The notes: generated from the sequence alone by a model not told the origin. A stretch of DNA of 64,000 nt from JAAFHB01 sp963677935 (GCA_963677935.2 CAXXEH010000002.1:69749-133748); one strand, 5' to 3'. Positions 23,575 to 34,011 are shown, counted from the first letter of the stretch. Translations and numbers: made by a program.

Positions 23575-25998
23575 CTAAAGATGTACCTCTATCTCATATT
23601 GTCCTTTACTCAGATTGAAATCAGCTGTTGCTGGTTTCGTCACTGATTGTGCAGGTTCAGATACCTTGATTATAGTGATTTTATTAAATTTCTTAAATGG
23701 GAGTCTTACAGATGCTTCGGTTCCAGCCGGGATTTTCAGGTTAAACTGATAATTACCGGGACTCTTTTTTATCCATGAAGAGGTGATTGTCCCGTATGGT
23801 GAATTATATGAACAACTCAGGTTTGACAAATCGTCAGGCAGATAAGGAGCAAAGGTAAACTTTTTGAATCCTGAATACTCACTGTTATCCCTAATACCTC
23901 CCAGCCACCTGTAGAACCATTCGGTAACTGTTCCAAACATGGGATGGCAGTTTGAATAAGTATTATCGCTCTCTTTCCATGTTTCCCATAGAGTTGTGGC
24001 CCCTCTGCCGATCATATATCCCCAACCCGGAAACTCCTTGCTGGCAATAATATTATAGACCTTATCTGCATATCCTGCCTGTGAAAGCGCTTCGAGGACA
24101 TATTTTGTCCCAAAGATTCCGGTTGTGAAATGTCCGTTTTCCCCTTTTTTTACGGAGAGTAGGAGAGAATCAACGGCTGATTGTTTTTCCTTTTCAGGGA
24201 TCAGGTTATAGTAAAGGAGCGTTGCAAAAAGGGTCTGCCGGTTAATCGGACCCGGAACTGGTTTTCGCCAGAAACGGGTTAGAAGTGCTGACGATAGTTT
24301 CTGCTCAAGCGCTACAAATTTTCTTTCATTATTTCGGTCATTCATCATGGCTGCAAACCGCTTCATGATCCGGGCACATTTCAGGTAATGAGTGGTTCCA
24401 ATCAGTTCAACAGGAACGGGAATCATCGACTCGTGATCTGCCAATCCTTTTTTCACAATCCCGTCAGGATGGATACGTGCCACCTTATCCATCCATTCTA
24501 AATCGAATGGATAGAGTTCTTTAACCAATGAAGTATCATTGTAATAGTTCAGAAGATGATCCTGAGTGGTTATGAATGCTGATTCCCAGCTTATTCCGCA
24601 ATACTTCATGATAAAAGGAGCAATATCAATAAAGACAGAATCGTTTATTGCATCGACCCAGTCGTAGATGGTCTTGCGATAAAAATCGTGCATATCGTAA
24701 TTGCAGATAAATGATTCGCTTGTGGCATTCAGATCACCTCCATAACCAAACCGTTCCCTTCCGGGACAGTCTGATTGAACACTCATCAGATTATTGACAA
24801 AAGTCCGTTTGGTGGCTTCATGAATATCATTGAGCAGTTTAGAGGAAGATGAAAAATGGCCATTTTCTTTTACGTTGGAATGAAGGACAATTCCTTGAAT
24901 GTCGCTTAACAGTGGAGCTTTTGTCAGGCCGGAAATTTCCATATATCTGAAAACATGAAATGTAAACTCAGGGCAATAGCAGACTTCTGCTTCTTTTCCA
25001 AAGATATATTCGTCAGTTTCCCATGCAATCGGAGGAGCCCCTGGCCCTCCTTGTCCGGCCCTTTTTATCTGTCCGCAAACTGCTGTCATTGGATTCAGTT
25101 CTCCATTTTCATAAACGCGTTCCCCGAACCTGAAGGTGATTTTATCTCCAGCGTTACCATGAAGCCTGATCTTATATACTCCGGTAAAATTTACGCCCAT
25201 ATCTACAACGTAAACATTCTTCCCGCGTGAGGTAATGGCGATTGGCTTTTGGAGTCCTGTTTGCTGAATTGCCGGAAAGAATGATTTCTGAAGTATGCCA
25301 CCTGGTCCTTTAACAACTATTGCAGCAGCCCATTGTGAATCATTAAACAGGGCTTTATTCCAGTCTTTTATCTCTTTTCCCGCGTCATATACCTCGCCAA
25401 TATAAACATTGTTTTTGATGATGGGTCCATAAACAAATTTCCAACTGTTGTCACTCTTTATCTCCGTGACCTCTCCATTCTGGTAGGTTATGACCAGTTT
25501 TGCAATAAATTGTGGCCTTCCAACCTTGAGTAGTTTTCTCAAATTATAGGTTCCCCACATTCTCAAAGGTAAAGGGTTGTAAAAACCGTTGCCGAGGGAG
25601 ACTCCGAGACAATTTTGACCAGTAAGGATATTTGATGTGATGTTAAATTCCGAATAATAGACTCTTTTGGCAAAAGTGGTCCATGCAGGATCGAGGAAAT
25701 TCTTTCCTATTTTCTCTCCGTTGATGGTTGCACTGTAATAGCCTGCTGCTGTAATATATAGTATTGCCGATTTTAGGTTCCCTTTCGTAATGAAATTTTT
25801 ACGAAACAACGGGGCCGGATCATCTCCGTACATCAGGGAATCGCTTTCCGGCTGAACTTTGGGATCTCCGATCCAATTAGCATCGGCAAGATCATTCAAT
25901 TTTACTGAAAAATTTGATTTGTTTTGACCGAAACAGTGTGCAAATGTCAGATACGTGAACAGGAAACTTATCGCGAAAACGGTTTGCCGTAGCTTCAT
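23575..25998 (-). CDS. GH78 family alpha-L-rhamnosidase
   Basis: An 807-residue exported enzyme. The start at 25998 is chosen because it begins the signal peptide (MKLRQTVFAISFLFTYLTFA) 10 nt after the upstream stop; the frame extends to 26103 but overlaps that gene. N-terminal beta-sandwich domains (YSATINGEKIG, DPAWTTFAKRVYY) precede the (alpha/alpha)6 barrel. The barrel carries the GH78 signature SDCPGRERFGYGGD near residue 427, which contains the candidate acidic catalytic residues. It removes terminal alpha-L-rhamnose from plant polysaccharides or glycosides. It probably forms an operon with the Gfo/Idh/MocA gene. Confidence 0.9.
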   Translation of the reverse strand: MKLRQTVFAISFLFTYLTFAHCFGQNKSNFSVKLNDLADANWIGDPKVQPESDSLMYGDDPAPLFRKNFITKGNLKSAILYITAAGYYSATINGEKIGKNFLDPAWTTFAKRVYYSEFNITSNILTGQNCLGVSLGNGFYNPLPLRMWGTYNLRKLLKVGRPQFIAKLVITYQNGEVTEIKSDNSWKFVYGPIIKNNVYIGEVYDAGKEIKDWNKALFNDSQWAAAIVVKGPGGILQKSFFPAIQQTGLQKPIAITSRGKNVYVVDMGVNFTGVYKIRLHGNAGDKITFRFGERVYENGELNPMTAVCGQIKRAGQGGPGAPPIAWETDEYIFGKEAEVCYCPEFTFHVFRYMEISGLTKAPLLSDIQGIVLHSNVKENGHFSSSSKLLNDIHEATKRTFVNNLMSVQSDCPGRERFGYGGDLNATSESFICNYDMHDFYRKTIYDWVDAINDSVFIDIAPFIMKYCGISWESAFITTQDHLLNYYNDTSLVKELYPFDLEWMDKVARIHPDGIVKKGLADHESMIPVPVELIGTTHYLKCARIMKRFAAMMNDRNNERKFVALEQKLSSALLTRFWRKPVPGPINRQTLFATLLYYNLIPEKEKQSAVDSLLLSVKKGENGHFTTGIFGTKYVLEALSQAGYADKVYNIIASKEFPGWGYMIGRGATTLWETWKESDNTYSNCHPMFGTVTEWFYRWLGGIRDNSEYSGFKKFTFAPYLPDDLSNLSCSYNSPYGTITSSWIKKSPGNYQFNLKIPAGTEASVRLPFKKFNKITIIKVSEPAQSVTKPATADFNLSKGQYEIEVHL

Positions 25999-26008
25999 TA
26001 TTTTTGAT

Positions 26009-27238
26009 TTAACTGTCAAAATCCGGAATATCCATATATTCACCATTATTGAGCGCCGATTGATGGGCAACAATTCCCGGTGCAGTATATGCAAGTGCCT
26101 CATAGATATTGACTTTTGGCTGACGTTTATTGATCAAAGCGTCTATAAATTCATGGGTAATAAATGCATGCGATCCGTCATGACCGGAGTTGTGCCTTAA
26201 CGGTTCCGGAAGGAGGTCGGTCTGCCACCACATCGGCTGCTTGTAGAGTTCTGTAATATTTGCTTTATGTTGAAACCCGGCATCGTCCTTGCCAGTTGCA
26301 TCGGCAATCCTGACAATCGTATGATCTTTCCCCTCCTCAAGGGCTGAAAAGAAACTCATTTTATCTCCTCTCCATTCACCTCGTTCAATACTTCTAAAGG
26401 CACCCTTCCAGTTTACCTCGACCCTGAAAGGAGTATTTTTATTGGTTTTAAAGAAGGCTGTCTCATTCCAGAAAGGATTATTGTAGGGATTATTTTTTAA
26501 AAGCGGACTGCTATCTCCCCAACCTAAGGCACTTACTTTTGTTAGTCTTTCGCCAGTTACAGAGATCAGAAATGCCGTGCAATGGGTTGGATAGAGCATG
26601 GGAGGAAGGCCATGTCGCCAGGTTGGCTTCCCATCCTCAAACCACAAGGTGTCAAGTCCCGGATGGTTATATTCAGCTGCGGCACTGAAAATTTCTCCGA
26701 ACTGCCCCTCCTGATGAAACTTTCTGACTGATATCGAGTTTTGCCGGTAATAACTTGTTTCTGCCATCATGTAGGTTAGTCCAGTGCTACGAACTGTCTC
26801 TCTTAATTTGTAGCAATCTTCGATGGTCAGAGCAGCGGGTACTGCACACAAAACATGTTTTCCGGCTTTCAGCGTCATTACAACATGCCTAACATGATCG
26901 GGAGCGGGTGTTGCAATAAATACAGCATCTATTTTTGGATCAAGAATCAACTTCTCGAGTGATTCGTAACTTTTTAAGCATCCATAAACTTTCATGAGGG
27001 TTTCGCGTCGGTCGGATCTCAGGTCGCTGACTGCCTCTACAATACAGTCGGGATGTTCGTGAAACTGGAATCCGGCGCCAAATCTACCGCCGACAATACC
27101 TATACGGATTTTGGATGAATTATGTGTCTCGCCCCTCAGGGTAATTCCCGGATTAGCTGCTAAGGCAGCAATGCCTAAACCTGTCATTCCGATAAATTTC
27201 CGTCTCCCGGATAGTCTGGTGGATTTAAGTTGATTCAT
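26009..27238 (-). CDS. Gfo/Idh/MocA family protein lacking the EKP lysine
   Basis: A 409-residue protein with a twin-arginine-type signal (GRRKFIGMTGLGIAALAAN), a Rossmann motif (IRIGIVGGRFGAGF, near 44-57), and IDAVFIATPAPDHVRHV. At the site where the family normally has EKP it reads HVLCAVPAALT (Ala132-Val133-Pro134), so the usual catalytic lysine is absent. The C-terminal domain is otherwise complete. It may use another mechanism (for example a group-109-like NAD-dependent glycosidase) or be a binding protein. The rhamnosidase gene follows 10 nt downstream. Confidence 0.8.
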   Translation of the reverse strand: MNQLKSTRLSGRRKFIGMTGLGIAALAANPGITLRGETHNSSKIRIGIVGGRFGAGFQFHEHPDCIVEAVSDLRSDRRETLMKVYGCLKSYESLEKLILDPKIDAVFIATPAPDHVRHVVMTLKAGKHVLCAVPAALTIEDCYKLRETVRSTGLTYMMAETSYYRQNSISVRKFHQEGQFGEIFSAAAEYNHPGLDTLWFEDGKPTWRHGLPPMLYPTHCTAFLISVTGERLTKVSALGWGDSSPLLKNNPYNNPFWNETAFFKTNKNTPFRVEVNWKGAFRSIERGEWRGDKMSFFSALEEGKDHTIVRIADATGKDDAGFQHKANITELYKQPMWWQTDLLPEPLRHNSGHDGSHAFITHEFIDALINKRQPKVNIYEALAYTAPGIVAHQSALNNGEYMDIPDFDS

Positions 27239-27299
27239 ATTCCGATTTTGTTTGAAGTTTTTTGTGCGTGATGAATAATTCTATTTCAGCTTCTTATTA

Positions 27300-27307
27300 C
27301 AAATATA
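27300..27307 (-). promoter_or_regulatory. Candidate -7 box for the Gfo/GH78 pair
   Basis: TATATTTG on the minus strand is an exact TAnnTTTG match 62 nt upstream of the start codon at 27238. No clear -33 TTTG was found. Confidence 0.35.
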
Positions 27308-27340
27308 GATAGTTTTCGGTTTCATTTTGAGTATTCAGCC

Positions 27341-27374
27341 AAAAAACCGGAATAGTACAATAAGACTACTCCGG
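27341..27374 (-). terminator. Rho-independent terminator after susC-susD
   Basis: On the minus strand CCGGAGTAGT pairs with ACTATTCCGG and is followed by six T. It ends the SusC/SusD transcription unit, 140 nt after the SusD stop. Confidence 0.8.
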
Positions 27375-27514
27375 GTTACTGGAATTTGAACAGAAAGCTG
27401 ATCAAATTCTTTGTCAAGGAAAATATATAAATTGGTTGGTATTTTATTTTAATCCAATTTAATCACGTAATTATTGAATTTGAGATTTTATTAAGGAAAT
27501 TCAATTGTATTGCT

Positions 27515-29089
27515 TTAGTAACCTGTATTTTGAGTGATATTTGGATTCGCAATTCTTTCAAATTCAGGTATTGGCCAGTAGCGTTGTCTGGTTGTAAATG
27601 TACATTTTGTCGACTGATTCAAAACAGAAACCGGAAGTGTAGGCAAAATATCCTTCATTGTATTCCATCTTTGCAAATCAAAATACCGTATTCCACCTTC
27701 CTGGGCAAATTCGGCCCTTCGTTCATACTTGATGGCCATGGAAATATCGTTTTTTGAACTTGCGGTTGAGGCAGGCAGAAATCTGGTCCGTACGATGTTA
27801 AGAGCCGTTAATGCGTCAGACAGACGACCTGTTTCGTTCAAAGCCTCGGCGTACAGAAGTACGGCTTCAGGATAGCGCATCAATATCACATCCTGATTGA
27901 GTATCTCTCCAACCTTGAGTGGTCGTTCATGCAGGATATAGTAAGGCGTACATTTCTTCCATGCGAAATAGGTGGCATTTGTTTTTAAGAAATCCTTAAC
28001 CGGATAGGCAGCCATAGTATCCAAGGTTTTTTTATTGGTAATGGTATAGATCAGCCGGGCATCCCTGTTTTTAAAATTGTCAGTTGGATCGAATTTTGGA
28101 TTAGCACCTGATGTATCATAAGCAGTCCCGTCATCAAACTGATAAAAGTTAAAAAGTTCAGGACGTGCGCAGACAGTAGCTGAAACAAGTCCACCCATGT
28201 ATGGAAAAGCTAGATTGGCAGAAGTACTGTAGCGCATACTAAATAGCACCTCCTTATTGTCAGTCATCGTAAGGATATCCGATTCAGGCGTATTTTTTAC
28301 CGTATTTCCATCAAACATCGATTTAAACTGTCTCTTTTTAACAAGGGCAAAATTAGGATCTCCTGTAATCTTGAAATTATCTTCAAAAAGTTTGATGATT
28401 CCTGCGTAATCAGGTGTTCCATAGTCCATAATTTTATACCTCATCGCCAGTAATGCAGCTGTTCCACTCACAATATGACCAGTATTATAGGATGTTTTTG
28501 GAAGAATCTTAATGGCATTGTTTAAGTCATTGACCATTGAATCCTTAATGACAATTCTTGAGATTCGGGTGAACTTTAGAATTTCCTCTCTTTTTGATTC
28601 AGGTTTTAGTGTAAGAACAGCATCTCCAAAGATATTGGTTACAAAGAAGTAGAAATAAGCCCTTAACACTTTTGCCTCCGCAATATATTGTGCTTTTACT
28701 GTTGGGTCTATTACATTGGTTGGAGACAACATCTCAATGAAATTGTTTGTCTTAAAAATAGCTTCATATGCATTGGAATACATGGTGTTAAGATCACCTG
28801 TCATGTTGTTGTTGAGTGTGTTTTGAAGGAACATCTGCCATGAGGCGTCGGTTGTGTATCCATCGTCAGTTGCTCCCGGAAACAAATTTAATTCTTTACT
28901 CCCGTTTCCTGTTACCATATAAAGACCGGCATAACAAGCAGCCAATCCACTTTGAATTGTAGCCTCATCCTGAAAGTAAGTAGCTGCCGGTACTTGTGTT
29001 AATGGTTGGAGATCCCAAAAGTCACTGCACGAAATTGTGCTTACTGTAACCGATAAGAAAACGATTGCTATATAAATTATTCTTTTCAT
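27515..29089 (-). CDS. RagB/SusD family nutrient-binding outer-membrane lipoprotein
   Basis: A 524-residue lipoprotein with a lipobox (STISC, Cys21) followed by SDFWDLQPLTQVPAATYFQDEATIQSGLAACYAGLY, the typical SusD N-terminus. TPR-like helices follow (AKVLRAYFYFFVTNIFGDAVL), as does the C-terminal SusD block (YAEALNETGRLSDALTALNIVRTRF, RRAEFAQEGGIRYFDLQRW, YWPIPEFER). SusD proteins cap the SusC transporter and bind glycan at the cell surface. It lies 23 nt after its SusC partner. Confidence 0.95.
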   Translation of the reverse strand: MKRIIYIAIVFLSVTVSTISCSDFWDLQPLTQVPAATYFQDEATIQSGLAACYAGLYMVTGNGSKELNLFPGATDDGYTTDASWQMFLQNTLNNNMTGDLNTMYSNAYEAIFKTNNFIEMLSPTNVIDPTVKAQYIAEAKVLRAYFYFFVTNIFGDAVLTLKPESKREEILKFTRISRIVIKDSMVNDLNNAIKILPKTSYNTGHIVSGTAALLAMRYKIMDYGTPDYAGIIKLFEDNFKITGDPNFALVKKRQFKSMFDGNTVKNTPESDILTMTDNKEVLFSMRYSTSANLAFPYMGGLVSATVCARPELFNFYQFDDGTAYDTSGANPKFDPTDNFKNRDARLIYTITNKKTLDTMAAYPVKDFLKTNATYFAWKKCTPYYILHERPLKVGEILNQDVILMRYPEAVLLYAEALNETGRLSDALTALNIVRTRFLPASTASSKNDISMAIKYERRAEFAQEGGIRYFDLQRWNTMKDILPTLPVSVLNQSTKCTFTTRQRYWPIPEFERIANPNITQNTGY

Positions 29090-29112
29090 CGTAGTTTTTT
29101 TTAATACTATAT

Positions 29113-32100
29113 TTAAAACTTCAGACTTACTCCCAGTGAAAATATCTTATTCTGCGGGTACCGAAGGAAAGTATTGTTATACTCCCTGGCCGCTGTATTG
29201 TCGGTATATGCACCGGTCTGACGTTCGGGATCACCTGGGAAGTTAGTGAAGGTTAGTAAGTTGTCTCCAGAGAGATAAACTCTTAGCCCCTGAATGCCAT
29301 ATTTTTGAAAGTTAAAAGTATAACCAACATTTATATTTTTCAAACGCAGGTAAGAACCGTCCAAAAGGCTAAAGGTGTTTCTGGCCAGATCATCATCTTC
29401 GCGCAATGGATTATACCATACTCCTTTACCCATATCGCCAAAAGCCAGCATCGGTAAAGTTGTTGAATGATTTGTCGGGGTCCAGGCATCTCTCCACATG
29501 GTAGAAGGTGGGGCTATCCCATTTTGAAATGGGGTCCAGCCTGAACCTTCGATGTATTGTTTAACTCCGGAGACGCCATAGAAGAAACAGGAGATATCAA
29601 AGCCTTTCCATGATGCTGAAAGGTTTAGCCCAGCTTCGAATTTAGGATAAGCACCGGCGACCACAACTCTGTCACCGTCACGGTTGACGATACCATCGGG
29701 TCCACCTGCCCCCATACCGTAGTTTGCAGCTGTTGAAGGTCCGTGAATATCCCTAATGATCATTGTTCCGGCTGGAAGTGTATAGGCTGTTCCTGCCCCG
29801 CTGCCTAATTTAACAACCTCAGACTGTTGACGGATTCCATCGAAGATATTGAGGAAGTAGGTGCCATACTCAAGACCAGGTGCGTACATTTGCTTTCCCC
29901 ATGGGCCGGGTGTTGGATAGGAAAGAACTTTGTTTCGGTTTCCCTGAACAAAAAAATTCACTCCGTATTTGAAATCATTAATCTGATCCTTAAAAGCGAT
30001 GTTTAGCTCCAACCCTTTGTTTTGCATAGATCCGAGCGCCTGTACCTGAGTTCCGAAGCCAGAGGTGTATGGAAGCTTTGCATCAGGCACTAAAATATCA
30101 ACTGTCTTTTTCCGGTACCAATCCAGGTTAAAGGTGAGGCTGTTCTTAAAAAATGAGAGGTCAATACCAAGATTGGTGGAATAGGTCGTCTCCCATGAAA
30201 GATTAGGATCAATCAATTTAGGGGAAGCAAAACCCTGAGTTGGACTTGTTTTGTCGAATGCGTACATGGGTGCTGTTGACCAGGCTGAGCCAGGGATAGC
30301 AGCTGATGATAACACATTTTGATATAGGTAGTTATCTCCAACGCTCTGATTGCCTAAAATCCCGTATGATCCACGTAATTTCAGATCGCTTATCCAATGA
30401 ATCTCTGGCATGAAAGACTCTTTAAGAGGACGCCATGCCAATGATCCGGAAGGGAAGAATCCCCATCGTTTTTCGGGTGAGAACCTCGAGGATCCATCGG
30501 ATCGGGCATCTACCTCTACCAGATATTTCTCCTTATAGCTGTAGTTAAGTCGTCCAAAGAATGACATTAACGCCAGTTCCTGAGCATTACCCTGTGTAAA
30601 TTGATTCGCATTATTAACGCCTGCATCTATTTGCTGTGCTGCACTGGTAAGATAATCCTGTCTGCGGGCTGAGAAGAAATCATTTCTGGTGTACTCAATC
30701 TGGTAACCTGCCATTGCAGATAGGTAGTGGTCTTTTAATGTTTTTTGAAAGTTCAGGGTAGAATAGAGAACAGGGTTAATCATTCGCCTGTTTGCATCGC
30801 TGGCGCCAAGATCTCCGCCTACACTTCCTGGCTGAGCACGTGGGGCGATATAACCATCCCAGTAATAGGTCAGTATTTTAGAGGAGAATGAATGCATGTT
30901 GTTATCATCAATGTTAAATCCACCTCTTGTTTCCCATGTTAATGCATCAGTGAATGAAACCTTTAAAAATGCCGAAGCTTCCAATCGGAGGTCCCGCTCA
31001 TTTACTGGTGTATTGTCAATAGTTGCAAATGGATTTATATTTGGAGTTTCAATAGTTCGGAATGCCGAAATGACATATTTACCATCTGCCAATCTTGGTC
31101 CATAAGTAGGCGCCTGATTAATAGCTTGATTAAGTATGTTTTGTGAATATCTTTGATTGCCGCCCAAACCTGTTGAGACGCTTCCGCCTGCCCCCTCTTT
31201 TTCGCTGTACAATGCTCTGGCCATGACGCCAACCTGTATGCTTTTCGAAAGTTTTGAGGTTATATTCATTTGCAGGGTATATTTTTTGTAGTTAAATCCG
31301 GACATGGTACCAGGTTGGTTAATAAATCCCAGGGTAACATTATGTGACGAATTTTTGCCGCCACCTGTAATTCCTATGCTGTGATTTTGAACCCTAACAG
31401 GACTAAAAAGTGCATTAGTCCAGTCAGTATTGGGATATAAAGGATTACCATTTGCATTTTTATATTTGTCGATATCACTCTGGCTATAAAGGTTGGAAAC
31501 GCCTGTACCATACCTGTTCATTTTTGCCTGGTTGTACATTGACATGTACTCTGCGGAATTGGTAATCAATTCGGGCATTCTTGTTGGGGAGTAAACACCA
31601 AAGTTCGCATCGTAGCTGACAATCTCTTTACCCTCTTTCCCTTGCATGGTTGTGATCAACAGAACACCACCTGCAGCACGCGAACCATAAATGGCACACG
31701 AGGCAGCATCTTTCAATGCGGTAACTGATTCAATCGCCATTGGGTTGATGGCATTCATATCGGCAACAGGGATACCATCAACGATGATCAGTGGCGAAAG
31801 ATTACCCCCAAAAGATTGACGTCCCCGGAGTACTAAGCTAACATCTTCTTTCCCCGGTTCACCTGTACCTTGAACTACCGATAATCCTGGAAGCTGTCCC
31901 TGAAGCATTGAGGCAAGCGAAGTGACCTTACGGTTATTTAAGGCATTTCCTGAAACTACAGATAAGGCGCCAGATAGATTCACCTTTTTTTGAATGCCAT
32001 ATCCTACAGTCACCACCTCATTAATATCTACCAACTGTTCTATCAATCGAATGTTTATTGTAGTTTTTCCTGAAATGGCAACCTCCTGAGATTTCATTCC

Positions 32101-32685
32101 TACAAAGGTAAATACCAATGTTTTAGCATCTCCTGGAACCTGTAATGCAAAGTTTCCATCGGCGTCGGTAGTGATACCCATGGTAGTTCCCTTTACTGTA
32201 ATTGAAACTCCCGGAAGTGGTTGACCTTTCTCATCGGTCACATTTCCGGTGAGTTCCTTCTTTTGAGGTTGTTCAACTAATAAGGAAAGCGCTTTTGGTG
32301 AGGACAATGTGGCCAGATTTTTACTATTATACAGAAATATCTGGCGATCATCAATCAGATAGGATACACCAGTTCCCTGAAATAACTGATCCAGTATTTC
32401 CGTAATTGCTTTGGACCTAACCGAAATAGACCTGTTCGAAACGGAACTGATGTAGGCGGCATCGTAAACGAAAATAAATTCGCTGCTATTTTCAATTGAA
32501 CGAATAATATCCTGAACATTGGAGTTCTGAATATTAAGATCAATCCTGACTTTTTGCGAATAGGAGCTTGCAGATAAAGATAGAGCTCCTGCAAGCAATA
32601 TAAACGAAACTAATTTCATAACCAGAAATAGCTGTCGGATCTGATTTTTGTAACGGAAATCAGGTCCATTGTGTTTTTTTTTCAT
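29113..32685 (-). CDS. SusC/RagA family TonB-dependent transporter with STN signalling domain
   Basis: A 1190-residue outer-membrane transporter. A signal peptide is followed by an STN domain (about 46-112, NVQDIIRSIENSSEFIFVYD). A carboxypeptidase-regulatory-like domain follows (about 145-220, VTDEKGQPLPGVSITVKGTT), then VVTVGYG, the plug (VDGIPVADMNAINPMAIESV and LKDAASCAIYGSRAAGGV) and a 22-strand-type barrel ending FSLGVSLKF. The STN domain means the transporter can signal substrate presence to the FecR anti-sigma factor encoded directly upstream. SusD follows immediately. Confidence 0.96.
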   Translation of the reverse strand: MKKKHNGPDFRYKNQIRQLFLVMKLVSFILLAGALSLSASSYSQKVRIDLNIQNSNVQDIIRSIENSSEFIFVYDAAYISSVSNRSISVRSKAITEILDQLFQGTGVSYLIDDRQIFLYNSKNLATLSSPKALSLLVEQPQKKELTGNVTDEKGQPLPGVSITVKGTTMGITTDADGNFALQVPGDAKTLVFTFVGMKSQEVAISGKTTINIRLIEQLVDINEVVTVGYGIQKKVNLSGALSVVSGNALNNRKVTSLASMLQGQLPGLSVVQGTGEPGKEDVSLVLRGRQSFGGNLSPLIIVDGIPVADMNAINPMAIESVTALKDAASCAIYGSRAAGGVLLITTMQGKEGKEIVSYDANFGVYSPTRMPELITNSAEYMSMYNQAKMNRYGTGVSNLYSQSDIDKYKNANGNPLYPNTDWTNALFSPVRVQNHSIGITGGGKNSSHNVTLGFINQPGTMSGFNYKKYTLQMNITSKLSKSIQVGVMARALYSEKEGAGGSVSTGLGGNQRYSQNILNQAINQAPTYGPRLADGKYVISAFRTIETPNINPFATIDNTPVNERDLRLEASAFLKVSFTDALTWETRGGFNIDDNNMHSFSSKILTYYWDGYIAPRAQPGSVGGDLGASDANRRMINPVLYSTLNFQKTLKDHYLSAMAGYQIEYTRNDFFSARRQDYLTSAAQQIDAGVNNANQFTQGNAQELALMSFFGRLNYSYKEKYLVEVDARSDGSSRFSPEKRWGFFPSGSLAWRPLKESFMPEIHWISDLKLRGSYGILGNQSVGDNYLYQNVLSSAAIPGSAWSTAPMYAFDKTSPTQGFASPKLIDPNLSWETTYSTNLGIDLSFFKNSLTFNLDWYRKKTVDILVPDAKLPYTSGFGTQVQALGSMQNKGLELNIAFKDQINDFKYGVNFFVQGNRNKVLSYPTPGPWGKQMYAPGLEYGTYFLNIFDGIRQQSEVVKLGSGAGTAYTLPAGTMIIRDIHGPSTAANYGMGAGGPDGIVNRDGDRVVVAGAYPKFEAGLNLSASWKGFDISCFFYGVSGVKQYIEGSGWTPFQNGIAPPSTMWRDAWTPTNHSTTLPMLAFGDMGKGVWYNPLREDDDLARNTFSLLDGSYLRLKNINVGYTFNFQKYGIQGLRVYLSGDNLLTFTNFPGDPERQTGAYTDNTAAREYNNTFLRYPQNKIFSLGVSLKF

Positions 32686-32741
32686 AATTTTGTTTTGTAA
32701 TTAAACATGAATGCCTTTGGGCATAATAATTGTTGTTCACG

Positions 32742-32772
32742 ATCCGGTCGGTGTATCGAGCACTGACCGGAT
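32742..32772. terminator. Hairpin between fecR and susC
   Basis: ATCCGGTC (32742-32749) pairs with GACCGGAT (32765-32772), extended by GTG/CAC. The T run is on the plus strand only. On the minus strand it may attenuate readthrough from the FecR gene into susC rather than terminate fully. A small ATGCC-TTTG-GGCAT hairpin (32711-32724) lies next to it. Confidence 0.5.
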
Positions 32773-32781
32773 TTTTTCAAA

Positions 32782-34011
32782 TTAGTCTTTGATTTGGTAA
32801 CCTCCTTCCTGTTTATATAATTTCATTTTTGAGATAACTGCAATTCCTTTCAGTACCCGTTCGGGATCATCCTTTAAGTCCAGCTTACCAGATATTTTAA
32901 ATGATCCCATCCCACTTCTAAGCTGTATATCAATATTGTAATGTCTTGAAATTCTTTTTAAAAGACTTTCAAGGGTTTCCTCATTAAATTGAATATATCC
33001 ATAAGTCCATGCTATAAAGTTTTCGGGATGAGTGATCTTTTCAACTACAAATTTGTTCAAGGCAGCTGAATACGCTCCCCGTTCACTTTGTTTTAAAACG
33101 ACATCCCTATCACTCATGTTCTTATTCTGAGGAGTCGATAGTGAAATTTTTCCTTCCAGTAGAAGAGCTGAATACGTTTCATCTTTACCGTAAGCCTGAA
33201 TCTCGAATCTTGTCCCCAGCACTTCAACTTTTAAGCGGTCGGTTTTCACATGAAACGGTTTTTTCTCATTTTTTACAACCTCAAAGTATCCTTCACCCTG
33301 CAAATAAACTTCTCTGTATTTGCCGGAAAAAATGGGAGGATAAACTAATCGCGATCCAGCGTTAAGCCATACCTTTGTCCCATCCGAGAGTTTTAATGTG
33401 GCATATTTTCCATAGGGGACAATCATTTGGTTAAAATGATCACCCTTGACATCCTGTACAATACCTGAGCTATCATTAATAATTACGCTTGCCCCATCCG
33501 GAGAATAACAAATTTTGGAATCGCCGGAAGTAACCTCAATTTTTTTCCCGTCGGACAATATTAGCTGAGATTTGGTGTAGTCAACCGGGTTGGATAAGGC
33601 AAAATGATCAATAGGTAAATCTCTATCAACCTTATTCCCGGTGTAATAAAAAGCCAGCACTCCAATCCCAATTAATAATATTATGACTGCCGCTACCCGA
33701 ATAAAGTTTCTGAAAAAATGTCTTTCTGAATTAGTATTCAACGAAATGTTTTTGATGTTCCCGGTTTTGGAGAAGGTACTTAAAATTTCAAACCACACTT
33801 TGTGCCTTTGTTCCTGGGTTGAGTAAATATGTTTGTTTTCAATCCCTTTTAGCACTTCAATTGCCAGGTCAATGTTTTCCTGCTGTAATGGATATTGCGC
33901 TTTTAGTCGGGCGATGTATTCTCCTGAACCAGAATCATCTTTAACCCTTCGGACAAAATCATCGTCGAATAGGAAATCCCGGAAATCGTAGTTAGTATTT
34001 GTATTATCTTC
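32782..34011 (-). CDS. FecR-type anti-sigma factor
   Basis: A 409-residue inner-membrane protein. An N-terminal cytosolic region (EDNTNTNYDFRDFLFDDDFVRRV) is followed by a single TM helix (VAAVIILLIGIGVLAFYY, about 126-143). The periplasmic FecR domain has VPYGKYATLKLSDGTKVWLNAGSRLVYP and EVYLQGEGYFEV. The C-terminal STN-like domain (DUF4974) ends in LKGIAVISKMKLY. The ATG at 34011 is preferred because family members begin close to this region; the frame extends to a GTG at 34071. It relays the STN signal from SusC to the sigma factor. Confidence 0.92.
   Translation of the reverse strand, partial: EDNTNTNYDFRDFLFDDDFVRRVKDDSGSGEYIARLKAQYPLQQENIDLAIEVLKGIENKHIYSTQEQRHKVWFEILSTFSKTGNIKNISLNTNSERHFFRNFIRVAAVIILLIGIGVLAFYYTGNKVDRDLPIDHFALSNPVDYTKSQLILSDGKKIEVTSGDSKICYSPDGASVIINDSSGIVQDVKGDHFNQMIVPYGKYATLKLSDGTKVWLNAGSRLVYPPIFSGKYREVYLQGEGYFEVVKNEKKPFHVKTDRLKVEVLGTRFEIQAYGKDETYSALLLEGKISLSTPQNKNMSDRDVVLKQSERGAYSAALNKFVVEKITHPENFIAWTYGYIQFNEETLESLLKRISRHYNIDIQLRSGMGSFKISGKLDLKDDPERVLKGIAVISKMKLYKQEGGYQIKD

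Noticed and set aside
32742..32772. Riboswitch or attenuator of known class upstream of susC
   Set aside because: Only a simple hairpin is visible; no conserved riboswitch core could be recognised.
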